DNA from: Vreelandella sulfidaeris
GTDB taxonomy: Bacteria; Pseudomonadota; Gammaproteobacteria; Pseudomonadales; Halomonadaceae
NCBI GenBank assembly: GCA_007182875.1
Contig: AP019514.1
Coordinates: 3,534,001 to 3,598,000, forward strand
Reading direction: 5' to 3'
DNA length: 64,000 bases
How positions within the stretch are numbered: position 1 is the stretch's first letter; every line of letters begins with the position of its first letter. Shown here piece by piece: positions 13,343 through 23,730 of this stretch. The translations under genes were made by a program, and so were the position numbers. The notes beneath the pieces were generated by a model, which worked only from the letters and a program-made list of their open reading frames with translations, made no database searches and was not told where the DNA came from.

Positions 13343-14004
13343 CGTTGGTAGGCCTTATTCAGGTAAATTTCTAACCGACGCTGCCCCCAGGAGAGCACTT
13401 CTACTACCGCCCAATAGATTAGCGCCACCAGCAAGAACGCCTCCAAATAGAGAAAGCTGCCCGCAGCCTCTTTTGCGTAGCCCCATCAACTCGGTAACCC
13501 CGAGTGTAAAGGCCAGAGAGGTCGCCTTGATCATATCGATGAAGTAGTTCATCAATGTGGGTGTCGCCACACGTGTTGCCTGGGGCAAGATAATGCGACG
13601 CATCAGCTGTGATTGAGTCATGCCGATGGAGAGCGCGGCTTCGGTCTGGCTGCGGTCAATACCGACGATTGCAGCACGAATGGACTCGGCCATATAGGCA
13701 GAAAAGTGCAGCGTCAGCCCCAGCACCGCAGCGGTAACACCGGTAATCGCGATCAACGAACTAATCAGTTGCGGCAAGCCGTAGTAGAAGAGGAACAGTT
13801 GAACCAGCAACGGCGTACCGCGGAAAAACGAGATAAATAGCAGCGAAAACCCATTTAACACCGGCACTTTCGATACACGAACCACCGCCAGTAGGCACGC
13901 CAGTATCAGCGCAAAGAACATGGCGATCGTCGCCATCTGAAGCGTGAGCGGCAGATAGCGCAGCAGAACCGGCAACAGCCCCACATATATTCAAGGTTAA
14001 GCAT
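13339..14004 (-). CDS. Polar amino acid ABC transporter permease (frameshifted)
   Basis: HisM/GlnP-type permease with LRYLPLTLQMATIAMFFALI at the N-terminus, FFRGTPLLVQLFLFYYGLPQ, and the EAA loop EAALSIGMTQSQLMRRIILPQA. From the ATG at 14004 (MLNLEYMWG) a break at about 13985 leads into LLPVLLRY; a second near 13470 precedes the end, LEIYLNKAYQR. About 220 residues. The stop overlaps the ATPase start. Confidence 0.85.
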
Positions 14005-14038
14005 AATTTTTAAACATAAGTTAGACCGCTTATAGCAA

Positions 14039-14063
14039 GCGGCCGTGGCAATGCCACGGCCGC
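14039..14063 (-). promoter_or_regulatory. Intercistronic GC-rich hairpin between binding protein and permease
   Basis: Perfect inverted repeat with 12-base arms (GCGGCCGTGGCA / TGCCACGGCCGC) around one central base. It lies between the binding-protein stop at 14087 and the permease start at 14004. There is no T run, so I do not call it a terminator. Such hairpins often protect the upstream mRNA and let the binding protein exceed the membrane subunits (inference). Confidence 0.55.
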
Positions 14064-14086
14064 ATTAAATCAGGGTAGCCTAAACG

Positions 14087-14856
14087 TTACGGCTGGGTGA
14101 TATCCGTATCAAACCACTTTTCCGATACCTCACGTAGCTCGCCATTATCGCGCAACTCGGCAAGCGCTGCATCAACACGCTCACGCTGCTCCCGGCCCGC
14201 TTCGTCATCGCGGAACGGCAACGCGTTTTCAATCGTCGAGAACGGCTGACCCGCCAGTTCTAAAGGCAAGCCTTTCTCTTTGATGACTTGTGTCGCACTC
14301 ACGCGGTCCATCACAAAGGCTTCTACCCGGCCCAAGGCTACATCTTGCTCAATGTTAGACTCGTAGGTGCGAATATCTATTTCATCGGCGTTCGGCTGTT
14401 CACGCAGTAGCTGTTCGTAGTTGGAACCCAGGTTCACTGCCACGCTTTTGCCGGATAAATCTTCGACGCCCTGAATAGAATCATTACCCGCTCGCACCAC
14501 GACCTGTGCGCCGTCATATACATAGGGTTCGGTGAAGGCGTACTTGGCTTCGCGCTCTGGTGTAATCGTTATTTGATTGGCAATGGTGTCGATACGGCCA
14601 GATTCCAGCATACCGGCCAAGCCCGAGAAGCTCGCAGTCACGAACTCGATGTCATCACCGGTTATCTCACCCACGGCATTCATCACATCGACTTCAAAGC
14701 CCTTAAGCTCATCCTGCTCCACAAACGTAAAGGGAAATAACCGCCCGACATGCCCACGCGCAGCGTATCGGCTTGGGCAGAAGCGGCGAACACACCGCTA
14801 GCAACGCTTAAAGAGAGCGCAGCGAGGGTAATATTGAGCTTACGTGATAGTGGCAT
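14087..14856 (-). CDS. Periplasmic amino acid (possibly L-cystine) binding protein (frameshifted)
   Basis: Signal peptide MPLSRKLNITLAALSLSVAS...AQA, then a family 3 solute-binding fold: DTLRVGMSGGYFPF, (D)ELKGFEVDVMNAVGEI, DTIANQITITPERE, YVYDGAQVVVR, LSGKSVAVNLGSNYEQLL, ending EVSEKWFDTDITQP. It resembles FliY/TcyJ-like cystine or cyclohexadienyl-dehydratase-like binding proteins. One break near 14735. First gene of the transporter operon. Confidence 0.83.
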
Positions 14857-14968
14857 GATTCTGTTTCCTCGTTGGTGGATAGCCCGACGATACGAATGAC
14901 CGCATAGAAAGCCTGCACAGAAAGCCATGCGGATGTAATGGCTGCCATCTTACCCCCACGACAAAAAC

Positions 14969-15000
14969 GAATAAAAGAATATTAAAGTTAATTTTTATTC
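14969..15000. promoter_or_regulatory. AT-rich inverted repeat upstream of the amino acid transporter operon
   Basis: GAATAAAA and TTTTATTC form 8-base arms 16 bases apart, with a second inner repeat ATTAA-AG-TTAAT. It sits about 110 bases upstream of the binding-protein start in a gene-free stretch (14857-15031). It could be an operator; the regulator is unknown. Confidence 0.3.
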
Positions 15001-15031
15001 TTATTTTGAATATATGGCCAGCCCTAGCGGG

Positions 15032-15244
15032 TTACTTGTGCTGTATAGCGTAGAACGTGCTCGCCGTGGCCGCTTGGCGCTGCGCATCAAATATGTCACC
15101 CCAAGCGCCGCTAGCTCCTGAGTAAACGCTACAAATTTTCAAGCTGTACCTTATCGAAACCGCGCTTACGCTTGGGCTTTTGAGAATCACACTCACACCA
15201 CTAATTAGTTGCTCTTCTTGCTGGAAAGAATCCGCGGACGGCAT
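15032..15244 (-). CDS. Small hypothetical protein
   Basis: An open frame of about 70 residues starting MPSADSFQQEEQLISG. Its ATG overlaps the TGA of the preceding gene as TGATG, which suggests coupling. I do not recognise it. A basic stretch in another frame (QKPKRKRGFDKVQLENL) hints that an indel may hide the true sequence, so the protein given here may be wrong after about residue 20. Confidence 0.3.
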   Translation of the reverse strand: MPSADSFQQEEQLISGVSVILKSPSVSAVSIRYSLKICSVYSGASGAWGDIFDAQRQAATASTFYAIQHK

Positions 15245-15739
15245 CACTCCTGGGGGTAAGCATTAGTGACCAATACTGGATTTTGTGGGGTAACACCCGG
15301 CACGCTGTAAACCTGCATCACAGCGTCGTAGTGGGCATCCCCAGTTTTGCAGGGTCGTGTGTAACTTTTATTGAGTGCGAGATCAGGCTGGTTAAACATT
15401 ACAAAGAGTACGTGGTTAGCGTTATTGTCATCACTTTCAGGAACCACTTCTTCAACACTACCGTCTTCGGGTAGCGTAGAGGCGCTATTCAACTGAAGGG
15501 CAGCACTATTGATAGCGGCTTGATCAATAGCCACCCTCGCCACCTAGGGACGAAGGCACATCGGGCTTAGCGGAAGGTGTCAATTTCTGCCCAGACCTCA
15601 ACCACTCCCCGCCTCGCCACATCCCACTTTCCAGCACGCCTCTACCGCTCAGCATGTAGTACATAGCGACTACTAAACAATTAAAACTCAGCCAGCCAGC
15701 AGCAATCGCTAAGGTTATTGCCAGTTTATGCGGATCCAT
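15244..15739 (-). CDS. Hypothetical membrane-anchored protein (frameshifted)
   Basis: The start, MDPHKLAITLAIAAGWLSFN, leads into one hydrophobic segment ending MYYMLSG, so a single N-terminal membrane helix is likely. The part after GQKLTPSAKPDVPSSLGG moves frame near 15530 and continues VAIDQAAINSAALQL, an acidic stretch (DGSVEEVVPESDD), HVLFVMFNQPDLAL and ends NAYPQE. GGGGAAACC precedes the chosen ATG; upstream ATGs at 15787 and 15802 are open. Family not recognised. It lies between the amino acid transporter and the flagellin terminator. Confidence 0.45.
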
Positions 15740-15935
15740 CGTTGGTTTCCCCGCCAAGTAAGAATACCTGATTTGTATTATTATCATTGCCCCTAGGCTC
15801 ACTATAACTTACTTTTTATTGAACATACGAGCAAGATCGATTCTAGCGGGCATAGCCATTGGTGGGTGTGCTTACACAAGACAGCCAAGCCGATCCTTCA
15901 TAGGCTGATGATCCACGTCCTACATTTAAGGCCAT

Positions 15936-15965
15936 AAAAATGGGACCGTATGCGGCCCCATTTTA
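15936..15965 (-). terminator. Terminator after the short flagellin
   Basis: Outer arms AAAATGGG and CCCATTTT enclose a GC-rich inner region; on the minus strand it ends in T residues. It starts about 27 bases after the flagellin stop. Confidence 0.65.
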
Positions 15966-15991
15966 CTATCGATTACCAAGCGGCTGGACAG

Positions 15992-16815
15992 TTAACCTAA
16001 CAGAGAAAGAATATTCTGAGGAGTCTGATTGGCTTGAGCTAGCATCGAATTGCCCGCCTGCTGGAGAATCTGCGCTTTAACCATACTGGACGCCTCAATA
16101 GCGTAATCGGCATCTTCAATTCTCGACTTAGCAGCTCCCAGGCTCGCTTGCTCCTGGTTAAGGTTACCAATGGCAGACTCGAAACGATTGTTTAGAACCC
16201 CGTATTGACTACGATAGCCATCAACTTGCCCCACTGCCTGCTGAAGCTTCTGCATTGCCTCTAGGGCTTTCTCTTTAGGGTCCAACGCCACCCTTCGAGC
16301 CCCAATGAATGAGTATCAGAAGGGGTAGGAGCAATTGTGATGGCAGCTCGGTAATATGAGGCGCGTTACCCAGTTTAACGAGTAATGGGCGCGGCTCAGC
16401 GGTGCGAGGGTGTTTTCCCAAACGCCTCCGCGCTAAATGCTAGCCGGTCGATCTCCTCAGCGAGTTGCTGATACTCAGCATTGATTGAGGAGCGCTCAGC
16501 ATCCGAAAGGGTATCTTTTGTGGATTGAATAGCCAGCTCGCTTGATCGCTGCAAGAGGGCGTTAATACTATCCAGCCTCCCTTCAGCAGTTTGCATCAGC
16601 GAGATGCCATCATTGATCCCACACGTTAAAGCCGAGCCGGCTCGAAGGTTGGACTCCATGCGGTTAGCAATAGCCTGCCCAGCGGCATCATCCTTTGCGC
16701 TATTGATAGGCAACCCTGATGAAAGGCGCTCGATAGCCGTCTCCATTGCAGACTGTGAGCGCTGGAGCTGATTCTGGCCGTTTAAAGAGAGCAGGTTTGT
16801 ATTAATCACCGCCAT
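15992..16815 (-). CDS. Flagellin, short form (frameshifted)
   Basis: Conserved D0/D1 ends of flagellin are clear: N-terminal MAVINTNLLSLNGQNQLQRS, IERLSSGLPINSAKDDAAGQ, NDGISLMQTAEGRLDSIN; C-terminal [59 protein letters not shown]. The middle is very short and broken near 16390, 16330 and 16275; after repair (APTPSDTHSLGLEGVAL) the protein is about 275 residues. The surface domain is nearly absent. A sigma-28 promoter lies upstream. It is the second flagellin in the window and lies directly downstream of the nonulosonate genes. Confidence 0.85.
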
Positions 16816-16848
16816 CCTGATGTCCGTGCAGATAGTTCGTTACAATAG

Positions 16849-16875
16849 GTAACGGCAGAACCGATAGGAGTTTTA
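16849..16875 (-). promoter_or_regulatory. Sigma-28 (FliA) promoter of the short flagellin
   Basis: On the minus strand TAAAACTC, an 11-base spacer, then GCCGTTAC, close to the TAAAGTTT-N11-GCCGATAA consensus. It ends 34 bases before the flagellin ATG. Confidence 0.75.
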
Positions 16876-16911
16876 GGGTTTGTTGGAAACAATATCTATG
16901 CTTTGTAGCTT

Positions 16912-17611
16912 TCATTCAATAAGCATAAATGCTTCGCACATCTTAAAATCAAAGTAAGTGTCGATATCTATTGACCTTTCCTGTGGCATAACAAATGTTT
17001 TGGTTTCTCAAAATCATACTGCCTTTACTCATGAAGGCTAATCTATTAACCACATATATCGCACCATTAATTCTATATTCTTTTCTGGCCTCCTGTGAAC
17101 GCGAGACACTAAGATCAAAGCCATGCAAGACACGGTCTTCTGATATCATTCCACACCAAGCACTAGGGTGCTCAAGTTCGCATACAGAAATAACATTATC
17201 AGCTTTTTCATTTTCAAAATCGATAGCTCCTTGAATATCGCACGCTTTTCTTAAAGGAGAAGTAGGTTGCAATAGCAAAATCTGATTGGGGTATATTCCC
17301 ATCTTAGAAAGCTGTAACAAGGCATGTTTAACAGCATCGACGCTTTTAGCAATATCTGAAGAAAGTTCAGGTGGTCTCTTTATTGAGATGACATTCTGGC
17401 TTTTATATTCATCAGCGATTCCTAACACTTCGTCATCATCAGAAGTAACCACTATCAAATCGATTGAATCAGCTTTATGGCTTCATCTATTGACCATTGT
17501 ATTAACGGCTTTCCTGCTAAAGGAAGAACATATTTTCCGTGGCAGTCGCTTGCTTCCTCCGCGAGCCGGAATGATAGCAAGAGTATCGATCTCACGATTA
17601 CTTTTGCTCAC
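16912..17611 (-). CDS. legF: CMP-nonulosonate (CMP-legionaminate type) cytidylyltransferase (frameshifted)
   Basis: NeuA/LegF/PseF family enzyme that activates a nonulosonic acid with CTP. The N-terminus has the nucleotide-binding motif IIPARGGSKRLPRK; further on are VVTSDDDEVLGIADEY, ILLLQPTSPLR, SVCELEHPSAWCG and NGAIYVVNR. Breaks near 17545 and 16995; the repaired end is FVMPQERSIDIDTYFDF, typical of the family. The start is taken as GTG at 17611. Assigned to legionaminate rather than sialate because legB, legC and ptmE are in the same cluster. About 233 residues. Confidence 0.82.
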
Positions 17612-17624
17612 TGTAAACTACCTG

Positions 17625-18658
17625 CTATGTCTTTTGAGCACGTGAAAATTCTTCAATACGACCAATATCTAACCAGTATTCATGTATTGGAAACATATTA
17701 ATCTTACGATTATTTGCTATTTCATTCTCAAGCACCGTTGGCATATCAATACGATGGTTATGAGTTACCCGCTGAAGCAGGACAGGATCTAAAAGATAAA
17801 TGCCCGCATTAACAAAAAGCGCTGAAGAGGCTTTTCAACCATTGATGTAATATGATGGCCATGGCTCTCAATCACGCCATAAGGCACTTGGTATTCATAC
17901 TCGCGCACGCACATGGTAGCACTGGCTGGATGCGCCTCATGAAACTGAAGTAGGCTCTGAAAGTTGAGCGTTGTCAAAAGATCACCGTTCATCACGAATA
18001 ACGGTTGATCAATCTCATCTTTAGGCAGTAAAACCCAGCGCCCCTGCAGTACCTAACGGCTCACCTTCATGGATATATTGAATGCTAACTCCCCACTGGC
18101 TGCCGTCTCCGAAATGATCACGAATCATCTCAGGCATATAGTGCGTGGAGATATAAAAACGGTGAAAGCCCGCTTTAACAAAGCTCTCAAGAATGACCTG
18201 CAGAATCGGCTTTTCGCCTACTTTCAGCATCGGTTTAGGACAATCGTTGGTCAAAGGTCGCAGGCGTGTGCCAAAACCACCGGCCATAAGGAAAACAGGA
18301 TTGTCTTGTGTTTGCTGGTTAAGTAGCTCATGCAAACTTTCCAGTCCAATGATGCGGTATTGCTCGTCGACTATTGGCAGCTGCAGCACTTGCTGTTGTT
18401 CCATCACATGGAGTAGACGCTCGCGGCTCCAGTCTAGTGTCGCCACCTTTGGCTGCGGATTCATGACTTTTCAACCGCAGTATCCAAAGATTGATGCTTG
18501 ATCAGCGCTCGCCGCAAATCGCCATCAGTCATCGTACCCAATAACTTTTGCTGAATATCAACGACCAGCACTATGCGTAACGCAGCGCGGTCAAGCACCT
18601 TGATAGCCTGTTCCAGGGTCGTACCAGGGCGCACCAACGCCGTTTCCCATTGTTTCAT
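17625..18658 (-). CDS. ptmE: CBS-pair nucleotidyltransferase, PtmE-type glucosamine-1-phosphate guanylyltransferase (frameshifted)
   Basis: Two N-terminal CBS modules (VRPGTTLEQAIKVLDR...GTMTDGDLRRALI; then VMNPQPKVATLDW...LPIVDEQYRIIGL) precede a sugar-phosphate nucleotidyltransferase with PVFLMAGGFGTRLRPLTNDC and KPMLKVGEKPIL, NGDLLT, and EYWLDIGRIEEFSRA at the end. In Campylobacter PtmE makes GDP-GlcN for legionaminate synthesis; this architecture matches. Breaks at about 18470 (a lost A in AVEK-VMNPQ), 18010 and 17820. About 345 residues after repair. The LegF start lies 14 bases downstream. Confidence 0.8.
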
Positions 18659-18665
18659 TAGCAGT

Positions 18666-19338
18666 TTAGGTCTCCGTTTCTTGATCTAGTTGTTGCAACG
18701 GCTGTGGCTTTCGCGGAGGCTGCCCCGTCAGCTGATGGTAAGCAGGTATATCGCGCAGTACTATTGTTCCAGCCCCACGACAGCGCCTCTTCCAATGTGC
18801 TTACCCTGAATGAGGGTCGCATTAGGGCCAATATGAGCATTTTCTTCGACTATCACCTCACCTGATAGCACAGCACCAGGGGCAATATGCACATGCGAAC
18901 CTATCCGACCGTCATGATCGACCTGAGCGGCTGTATTTATAATGGTACTATCGCCAATACATGTATCAGCTTGTATTACACAGCCGGCCATCACCTGAAC
19001 ACCTTGGCCTAACTTGACACCTGTTCCTAGCACCGCACTCGGATGTACCAAGGTGGCAAAGCAATAGCCTTGTTGCGAAAAGCAAGGTGCAGCCGCTTTC
19101 GTGATTGGCTTCCTGGCAAGCTCCCCATACCATTTGCCAGCTCCACCAACTCAGGTGCGTATTGATGTATGGCGCTATCATCACCGAGCGTGGCTACACC
19201 ACGCCAAACACCTGTTCCCTGTCTTGCCAAGTTCGGATCACAGACGCCTATTACCTTGCGACCACTTCCCATCAATAGATCCATTACCACCTTGGCATGC
19301 CCGCCAGCACCCAGCAGAATAACCGGTCGTTGGCTCAC
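18666..19338 (-). CDS. legH: NeuD/PglD-type sugar N-acetyltransferase (LegH-like, frameshifted)
   Basis: A Rossmann-like N-terminal part (VILLGAGGHAKVVMDLL) is followed by a left-handed beta-helix of hexapeptide repeats (VHPSAVLGTGVKLGQGVQVM, GCVIQADTCIGDSTIIN, AHIGPNATLIQG). It would acetylate the 4-amino group of the nucleotide-linked sugar made by LegC. Starts at a GTG overlapping the legI stop (GTGA). Breaks near 19065 and 18765. O-acetylation by a NeuD homologue is an alternative role. Confidence 0.75.
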
Positions 19339-20413
19339 AACGCTTCTCCGGGCTGATAATCTCGCGCTGCCTGTTTGCCGAGATAATCCCAAAATGAATT
19401 GGCAAGCTCACCTTGTCCCGCACGTGCCGTTGTCATGTTTTCACTGCTGAAAACATCGCCTTGCTTAATTGTCGCCGCCGCCACTAGATTCTGACGCGCA
19501 GCTATACGAGTATCCCATTCGCTGGGCTGCGGAGCTTTATGCCCATCACCTAGCGCCGAAGTTATCTGGCGAATATCCGCGACCATGTGTGTTAACTCAT
19601 AAGGCTCTAGTGATGCCTTATGATCTGGCCCTGGTAGTTGGCGATCCAACGTAAAATGCTTTTCGATGATCGTCGCTCCTCGGGCAACGGCCGCCACCGG
19701 AATTAACGTGCCTTGCGTATGATCGGAATAACCTACCGGCAGACGAAACACGTTCGAGAGTGTATCCATCGCCTTTAAGTTCACCTCGTGCATAGGCGTC
19801 GGGTACTGTGATGTACAGTGCAATAGACTCACATGGCCAGTAAGTACATCACGTGCCCCTAGTTTGCTCCAGCTCTGCCAAACCTCCTTCATTGAAATTG
19901 GCGGCTGATCGTGCATTAACGCATGACTGACTATCGCAAGACCTTGTTCCACCTCGGAAAGAGTTGCCATACCCGTCGACATTACCAGCTGTTTACCGGC
20001 ATGGGCGAAAGCCCAAAGCAGAGGTCCGTTGGTTAATTCCCCAGAAGGTACTTTGTAAAACGGCAAATTCAGCGTACCGAGAAAAGCTAGGCTTTGGATA
20101 TCAAACGCTGTGGATAAAAACTCGATACCCTGTTTGTGGGCGTGCGCCTGCAGCGCCCCGTGCCATTCAAGCGGTAACTCTAGCGATTGCAGCATCGCCA
20201 ACTGACTCTCACCTGCCTCTGTGGTTTGCTGCTGATAAGCAGCCTTGGGGCTGAGGCGGCAGCAAGACGTTTGGCATTAAAGGTTTGAAACTTGACGGCG
20301 TCTGCACCTGACTGCGCAGCCGCATCGACTAAGTCAAACGCGCGCTGACGATCACCATTATGGTTCACGCCAGCTTCAGCAATGATGAAAACCTTATGCG
20401 TACTGCTTTTCAT
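19335..20413 (-). CDS. legI: Nonulosonate (legionaminate type) synthase, NeuB family (frameshifted)
   Basis: Condenses the 2-epimerised hexose with phosphoenolpyruvate. Seen are FIIAEAGVNHNGD, DAVKFQTFNAKRL, FYKVPSGELTN, VMSTGMATLSEVEQGL, LLHCTSQYPTP, PVGYSDHTQGTLIPVAAVA, ATIIEKHFTLDRQLPGPDHK, and a C-terminal SAF-like region (RQNLVAAATIKQGDVFSSEN). One break near 20245. The ATG at 20413 overlaps the legG TGA. About 360 residues. Confidence 0.85.
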
Positions 20414-21572
20414 CAACGAGAACTCCCAGCAAGATCATGAAAATGCTTAATGGTGTTGAGCGACATTGACGTTAACAAATCGACAATCTGCTCAGCTGCA
20501 TTCCCTGACCATAAGGATTTTCGACATTTTTACACACCTCTCGAAAATCGGCGCTTAAAGCTTGTCGAAATGCGGCTCTGATAGAGCTTTGCGTTGTCTC
20601 GCAGTGAACTACCGATGCTGCTGCCAAGCGTCCTGACTGTCGTTGTCCAATATTAATAGTCGGTATACCGAAGCTAGGCACCTCAATTAATCCGCTTGAA
20701 GAGTTGCCAACCACCGCGGAGGCCTCAGCCACTGCCGAAAGATAACGCTTAAATCCAAGTGATGAGATCGCCAAAACACGGTCCGGCTGATGCGCTGCAT
20801 ACGCCTTCAATTCTTGAATAATCGCGCGACCACCATTGTCGGCATTGGGGTAAGTCACAATAATCTGGTGTTCTGGCCACTCATCCAACGCGGCAAGCAA
20901 AGCCTTGAAACTTGACACAGGCTGTTCATCAGCCAAGGTTACTGGGTGATAAGTAACTAGGAAAAAGGACGTTCAAGGGAAAATTAAGGTCTTCTGCCAA
21001 CTCGGCACGACTTAAACGCGGAGAGCGAGCAAGATGATCCAGGCCGAGCGCGCCGACATTAAGAACATGCAGAGGGTCTTCCCCATCTGGATCACACGCT
21101 GCCGATAAGGCTCTGCTGCGACGGCATGAAAACTGGCCATCTTGGTGATTGCGTGACGGATGGCATCGTCATAAGCTCCTTCTGTAATCTCACCGCCGTG
21201 AAGGTGCATGATAGGAACATTCAAAATCAAAGCCGTCTGCGCTGCTGCTAAAGCCTCAAAACGATCGCCGAGAATTACCACTACATCAGGCGCCAAGCGC
21301 TCCAACGCATCGGCCAATCCAATGGTGCCAAGCCCTATGGACTTGGCAACGCCAACGCGAGTATCCGAGGAAAGCAGCATCTCTACTTTGGCATCTACGT
21401 TAAAGCCATCTTGCTGAATTAATTGCCAAGTACTACCAAATTCGGGCGATAAATGCATAGCAGCAGCTATGACCTGTAGCTCCAATTGAGCGTGGGTATC
21501 AATCTCTTTCATCAGCCAGTACAACAGACCGTATTCAGCTCGCGTACCGGTAAAGACGGCGACTTTACGCAT
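20413..21572 (-). CDS. legG: UDP-sugar / GDP-sugar 2-epimerase (hydrolysing), NeuC/LegG family (frameshifted)
   Basis: GT-B-like epimerase that hydrolyses the nucleotide sugar and inverts C2. Motifs: VAVFTGTRAEYGLLYWLM, VVILGDRFEALAAAQTALI, PIMHLHGGEITEGAYDDAIRH, VTYHPVTL, VVGNSSSGLIEVPSFGIPTI, NIGQRQSGR. Breaks near 21065, 20955 and 20500; the repaired end reads GNAAEQIVDLLTSMSL. Overlaps legC upstream by 8 bases and legI downstream by one. About 385 residues. Confidence 0.85.
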
Positions 21573-22723
21573 AAGCCTTTCCCATTGGCGGGCTGAGGCT
21601 GCTAGGCAAATTCACCACACGCTCTTCAAGCCAACGCGAATTACTCAGCTCACCGGCAGGCGCATGAGCATACATCGGTAAGCTGTTCATTAACTGCCAA
21701 ATGGGACGAGTCATCACAGATTGCTCGTTGGTCACGCGTAGCAGCTCATCGCGATGTTTCTGATCTTCGCAGATCACTGCGTTAAGCCAGTAATTGCTGC
21801 GGCATCCTTCAGGCTCAGTAACAAACTGAAACTCGCTCCCCCCTCAGGGCAAGCGTCATAGCCGGCTGCCAGTTGACGCTTCTCGGCTATAAAGACCTCG
21901 ACCTGCTCTAGCTGAGCACAGCCAAGCGCTGCATTAAGATTCGGCAGCCGATAATTATAGCCAAGCTCATCGTGCACGTATTCATAAGTATGCGGACGCT
22001 TGGCGGTAGTTGTCAGATACTTGGCACGATGAGCCAGCTCTTCGCCAGCCAAAATCATACCGCCACCGCCGGTGGTCATTAGCTTATTGCCGTTGAAGCT
22101 CAGCACCCCAAAATGCCAAAAGTACCCGTGTGTTGGCCACGATAAAAACTCCCCAGCGACTCTGCGGCATCCTCCACTAAGGCAATCCCCAGCGCTGACA
22201 AACACTAACAATACCGGTCAAATCTACCGGATGGCCAAAGGTGTGCATTGGCACACAAGCACGAATAGCTGCATGTCCTTTGCGGTGACGACACTGCCCT
22301 GACCATCCCTATAGGCATGCTCTTCCAACCAGCTTGCTAACGCAGACGGTGAAAGCCCAAGAGTATGGAAATCTACATCAACAAAGATAGGTGTAGCACC
22401 ACAGTAGGTGATGGCGTTACAGGTAGCGACAAAGGTTAGCGGCTGTGTGATAACGTAATCGCCCGGCTCAACGCCAGCTAACTTCAATGCAACGTGCAGA
22501 GCCGCCGTGCCGTTGACCGTCGCAACAGCTTTCGGACTGCTGGTATAGGTGGCGATATCCTGCTCGAACCTGTCTACAAACGCCCCTACGCTGGACACAA
22601 AGTAGAGTCGATAGTGTCTGCCACATAAGCTTTCTCATTGCCGCGAAAAACCGGAGCATGCAATGGAATGAACGCATCGGTGTGGTAATGGTCGCGAATG
22701 AACTGGATCAGCGTTGATAGCAT
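21565..22723 (-). CDS. legC: PLP-dependent aminotransferase, LegC type (frameshifted)
   Basis: DegT/DnrJ/EryC1 family enzyme adding the 4-amino group to the 4-keto sugar made by LegB. Start MLSTLIQFIRDHYHTDAFIP, then ATVNGTAALHVALKLAGVEPG, DYVITQPLTFVATCNAI, the PLP lysine context LSFNGNKLMTTGGGGMI, YNYRLPNLNAALG. Breaks near 22615, 22230, 22120 and 21785. The FNGNK-TTGGGG signature is typical of LegC rather than PseC. About 385 residues. Confidence 0.83.
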
Positions 22724-22731
22724 AGCGGCAC

Positions 22732-23724
22732 TCAAACGTTATAGAGACTGGCTTTATATTTCGCTAGTTGGTCGGGTTGAGAGAACCAATCGATAGTTTT
22801 CTTCAAGCCGGTACGAATATCAGTCTGCGGCATAAAGCCAGTTAACTCGCGGATCAGGGTATTATCGCCCCACAAGCGGAATACTTCTGACTTACCCGGA
22901 CGCAGGCGCTGCTCATCGGTAATAAACTCAACATCACTATTCATCAGCTCGCGGATGACGCTAAGCGTATCACCCACAGAAATTTCGTAATTAGAGGCAA
23001 TATTGACCGTTTTCCCAACCGCTGCGTCGCAGTTTGCCAACGCCAGAAAACCTCGGCAGGTATCTTCAACGTAATTGAAATCTCGGGTCGGCGACACATC
23101 GCCGAGCTTGATCTGCTTCATACCGTTGGCGATCTGACTGATAATCGTTGGGATTACCGCTCGAGCCGACTGCCGAGGACCATAGGTGTTAAATGGCCTA
23201 GCAACCGTCACTGGTAGGTCAAAAGTATTATGAAACTCATCGCCATAGCATCAGCAGCAATCTTAGAAGCGCTGTAAGGCGACTGTGGCTGAAGCGGATG
23301 TTTTTCATCAATTGGCACGTATTGCGCAGTACCGTATACCTCGCTGGTAGAAGTGTGAATCACTCTTTGTACGCCGTTATCCAGCGCCGCCTGGCAGATA
23401 TTCAGTGTACCTTTGATGTTAGTATCAACATAGCTATCAGGTGCTACGTAAGAGTATGGAATAGCAATCAAGGCGGCTAAATGAAAATCACATCAACATC
23501 TTTGGTAATATGCTTGCAATAATGCGGATCACGTACATCACCGCTAAGCACTTCGACCTGATTCAGACAATCAATATCTTCCAACCAGCCCCAGTTGTTA
23601 AAGGAATTGTATTGAGATAGGGCTATGACTCGATAGCCCTCCCGGACGAGGAGTTCAGTTAAATGTGACCCAATAAAACCATCGGCACCGGTTACCAATA
23701 CTCGTTCTTGCGTACAAAACTCAT
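22732..23724 (-). CDS. legB: NAD-dependent nucleotide-sugar 4,6-dehydratase, LegB type (frameshifted)
   Basis: Extended SDR with VLVTGADGFIGSHLTELL (GxxGxxG), VLSGDVRDP, STSEVYGTAQYVPIDE, PYSASKIAADAMA (YxxxK), RPFNTYGPRQSARAVIPTII. Breaks near 23710, 23480 and 23212. I place the start at the ATG at 23724 (MSFVRK), preceded by GAGTGAGG; the first break just after it looks like a lost A. It makes the 4-keto-6-deoxy sugar that commits the pathway. About 330 residues. Confidence 0.82.
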
Positions 23725-23730
23725 AAAACC

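Noticed and set aside
14039..14063. Rho-independent terminator inside the amino acid transporter operon
   Set aside because: Strong stem but no T run after it, and the permease gene follows in the same direction. Recorded as an intercistronic hairpin instead.
16395..16420. Premature stop in the short flagellin as evidence of a pseudogene
   Set aside because: Both conserved ends, a sigma-28 promoter and a terminator are intact, and essential genes in the window show the same kind of break. Sequence error is the simpler cause.
18455..18475. Programmed frameshift between the CBS part and the nucleotidyltransferase (A-rich slippery site)
   Set aside because: One lost A restores the frame, and the same loss pattern is seen at dozens of places. 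No stimulatory structure is needed to explain it.
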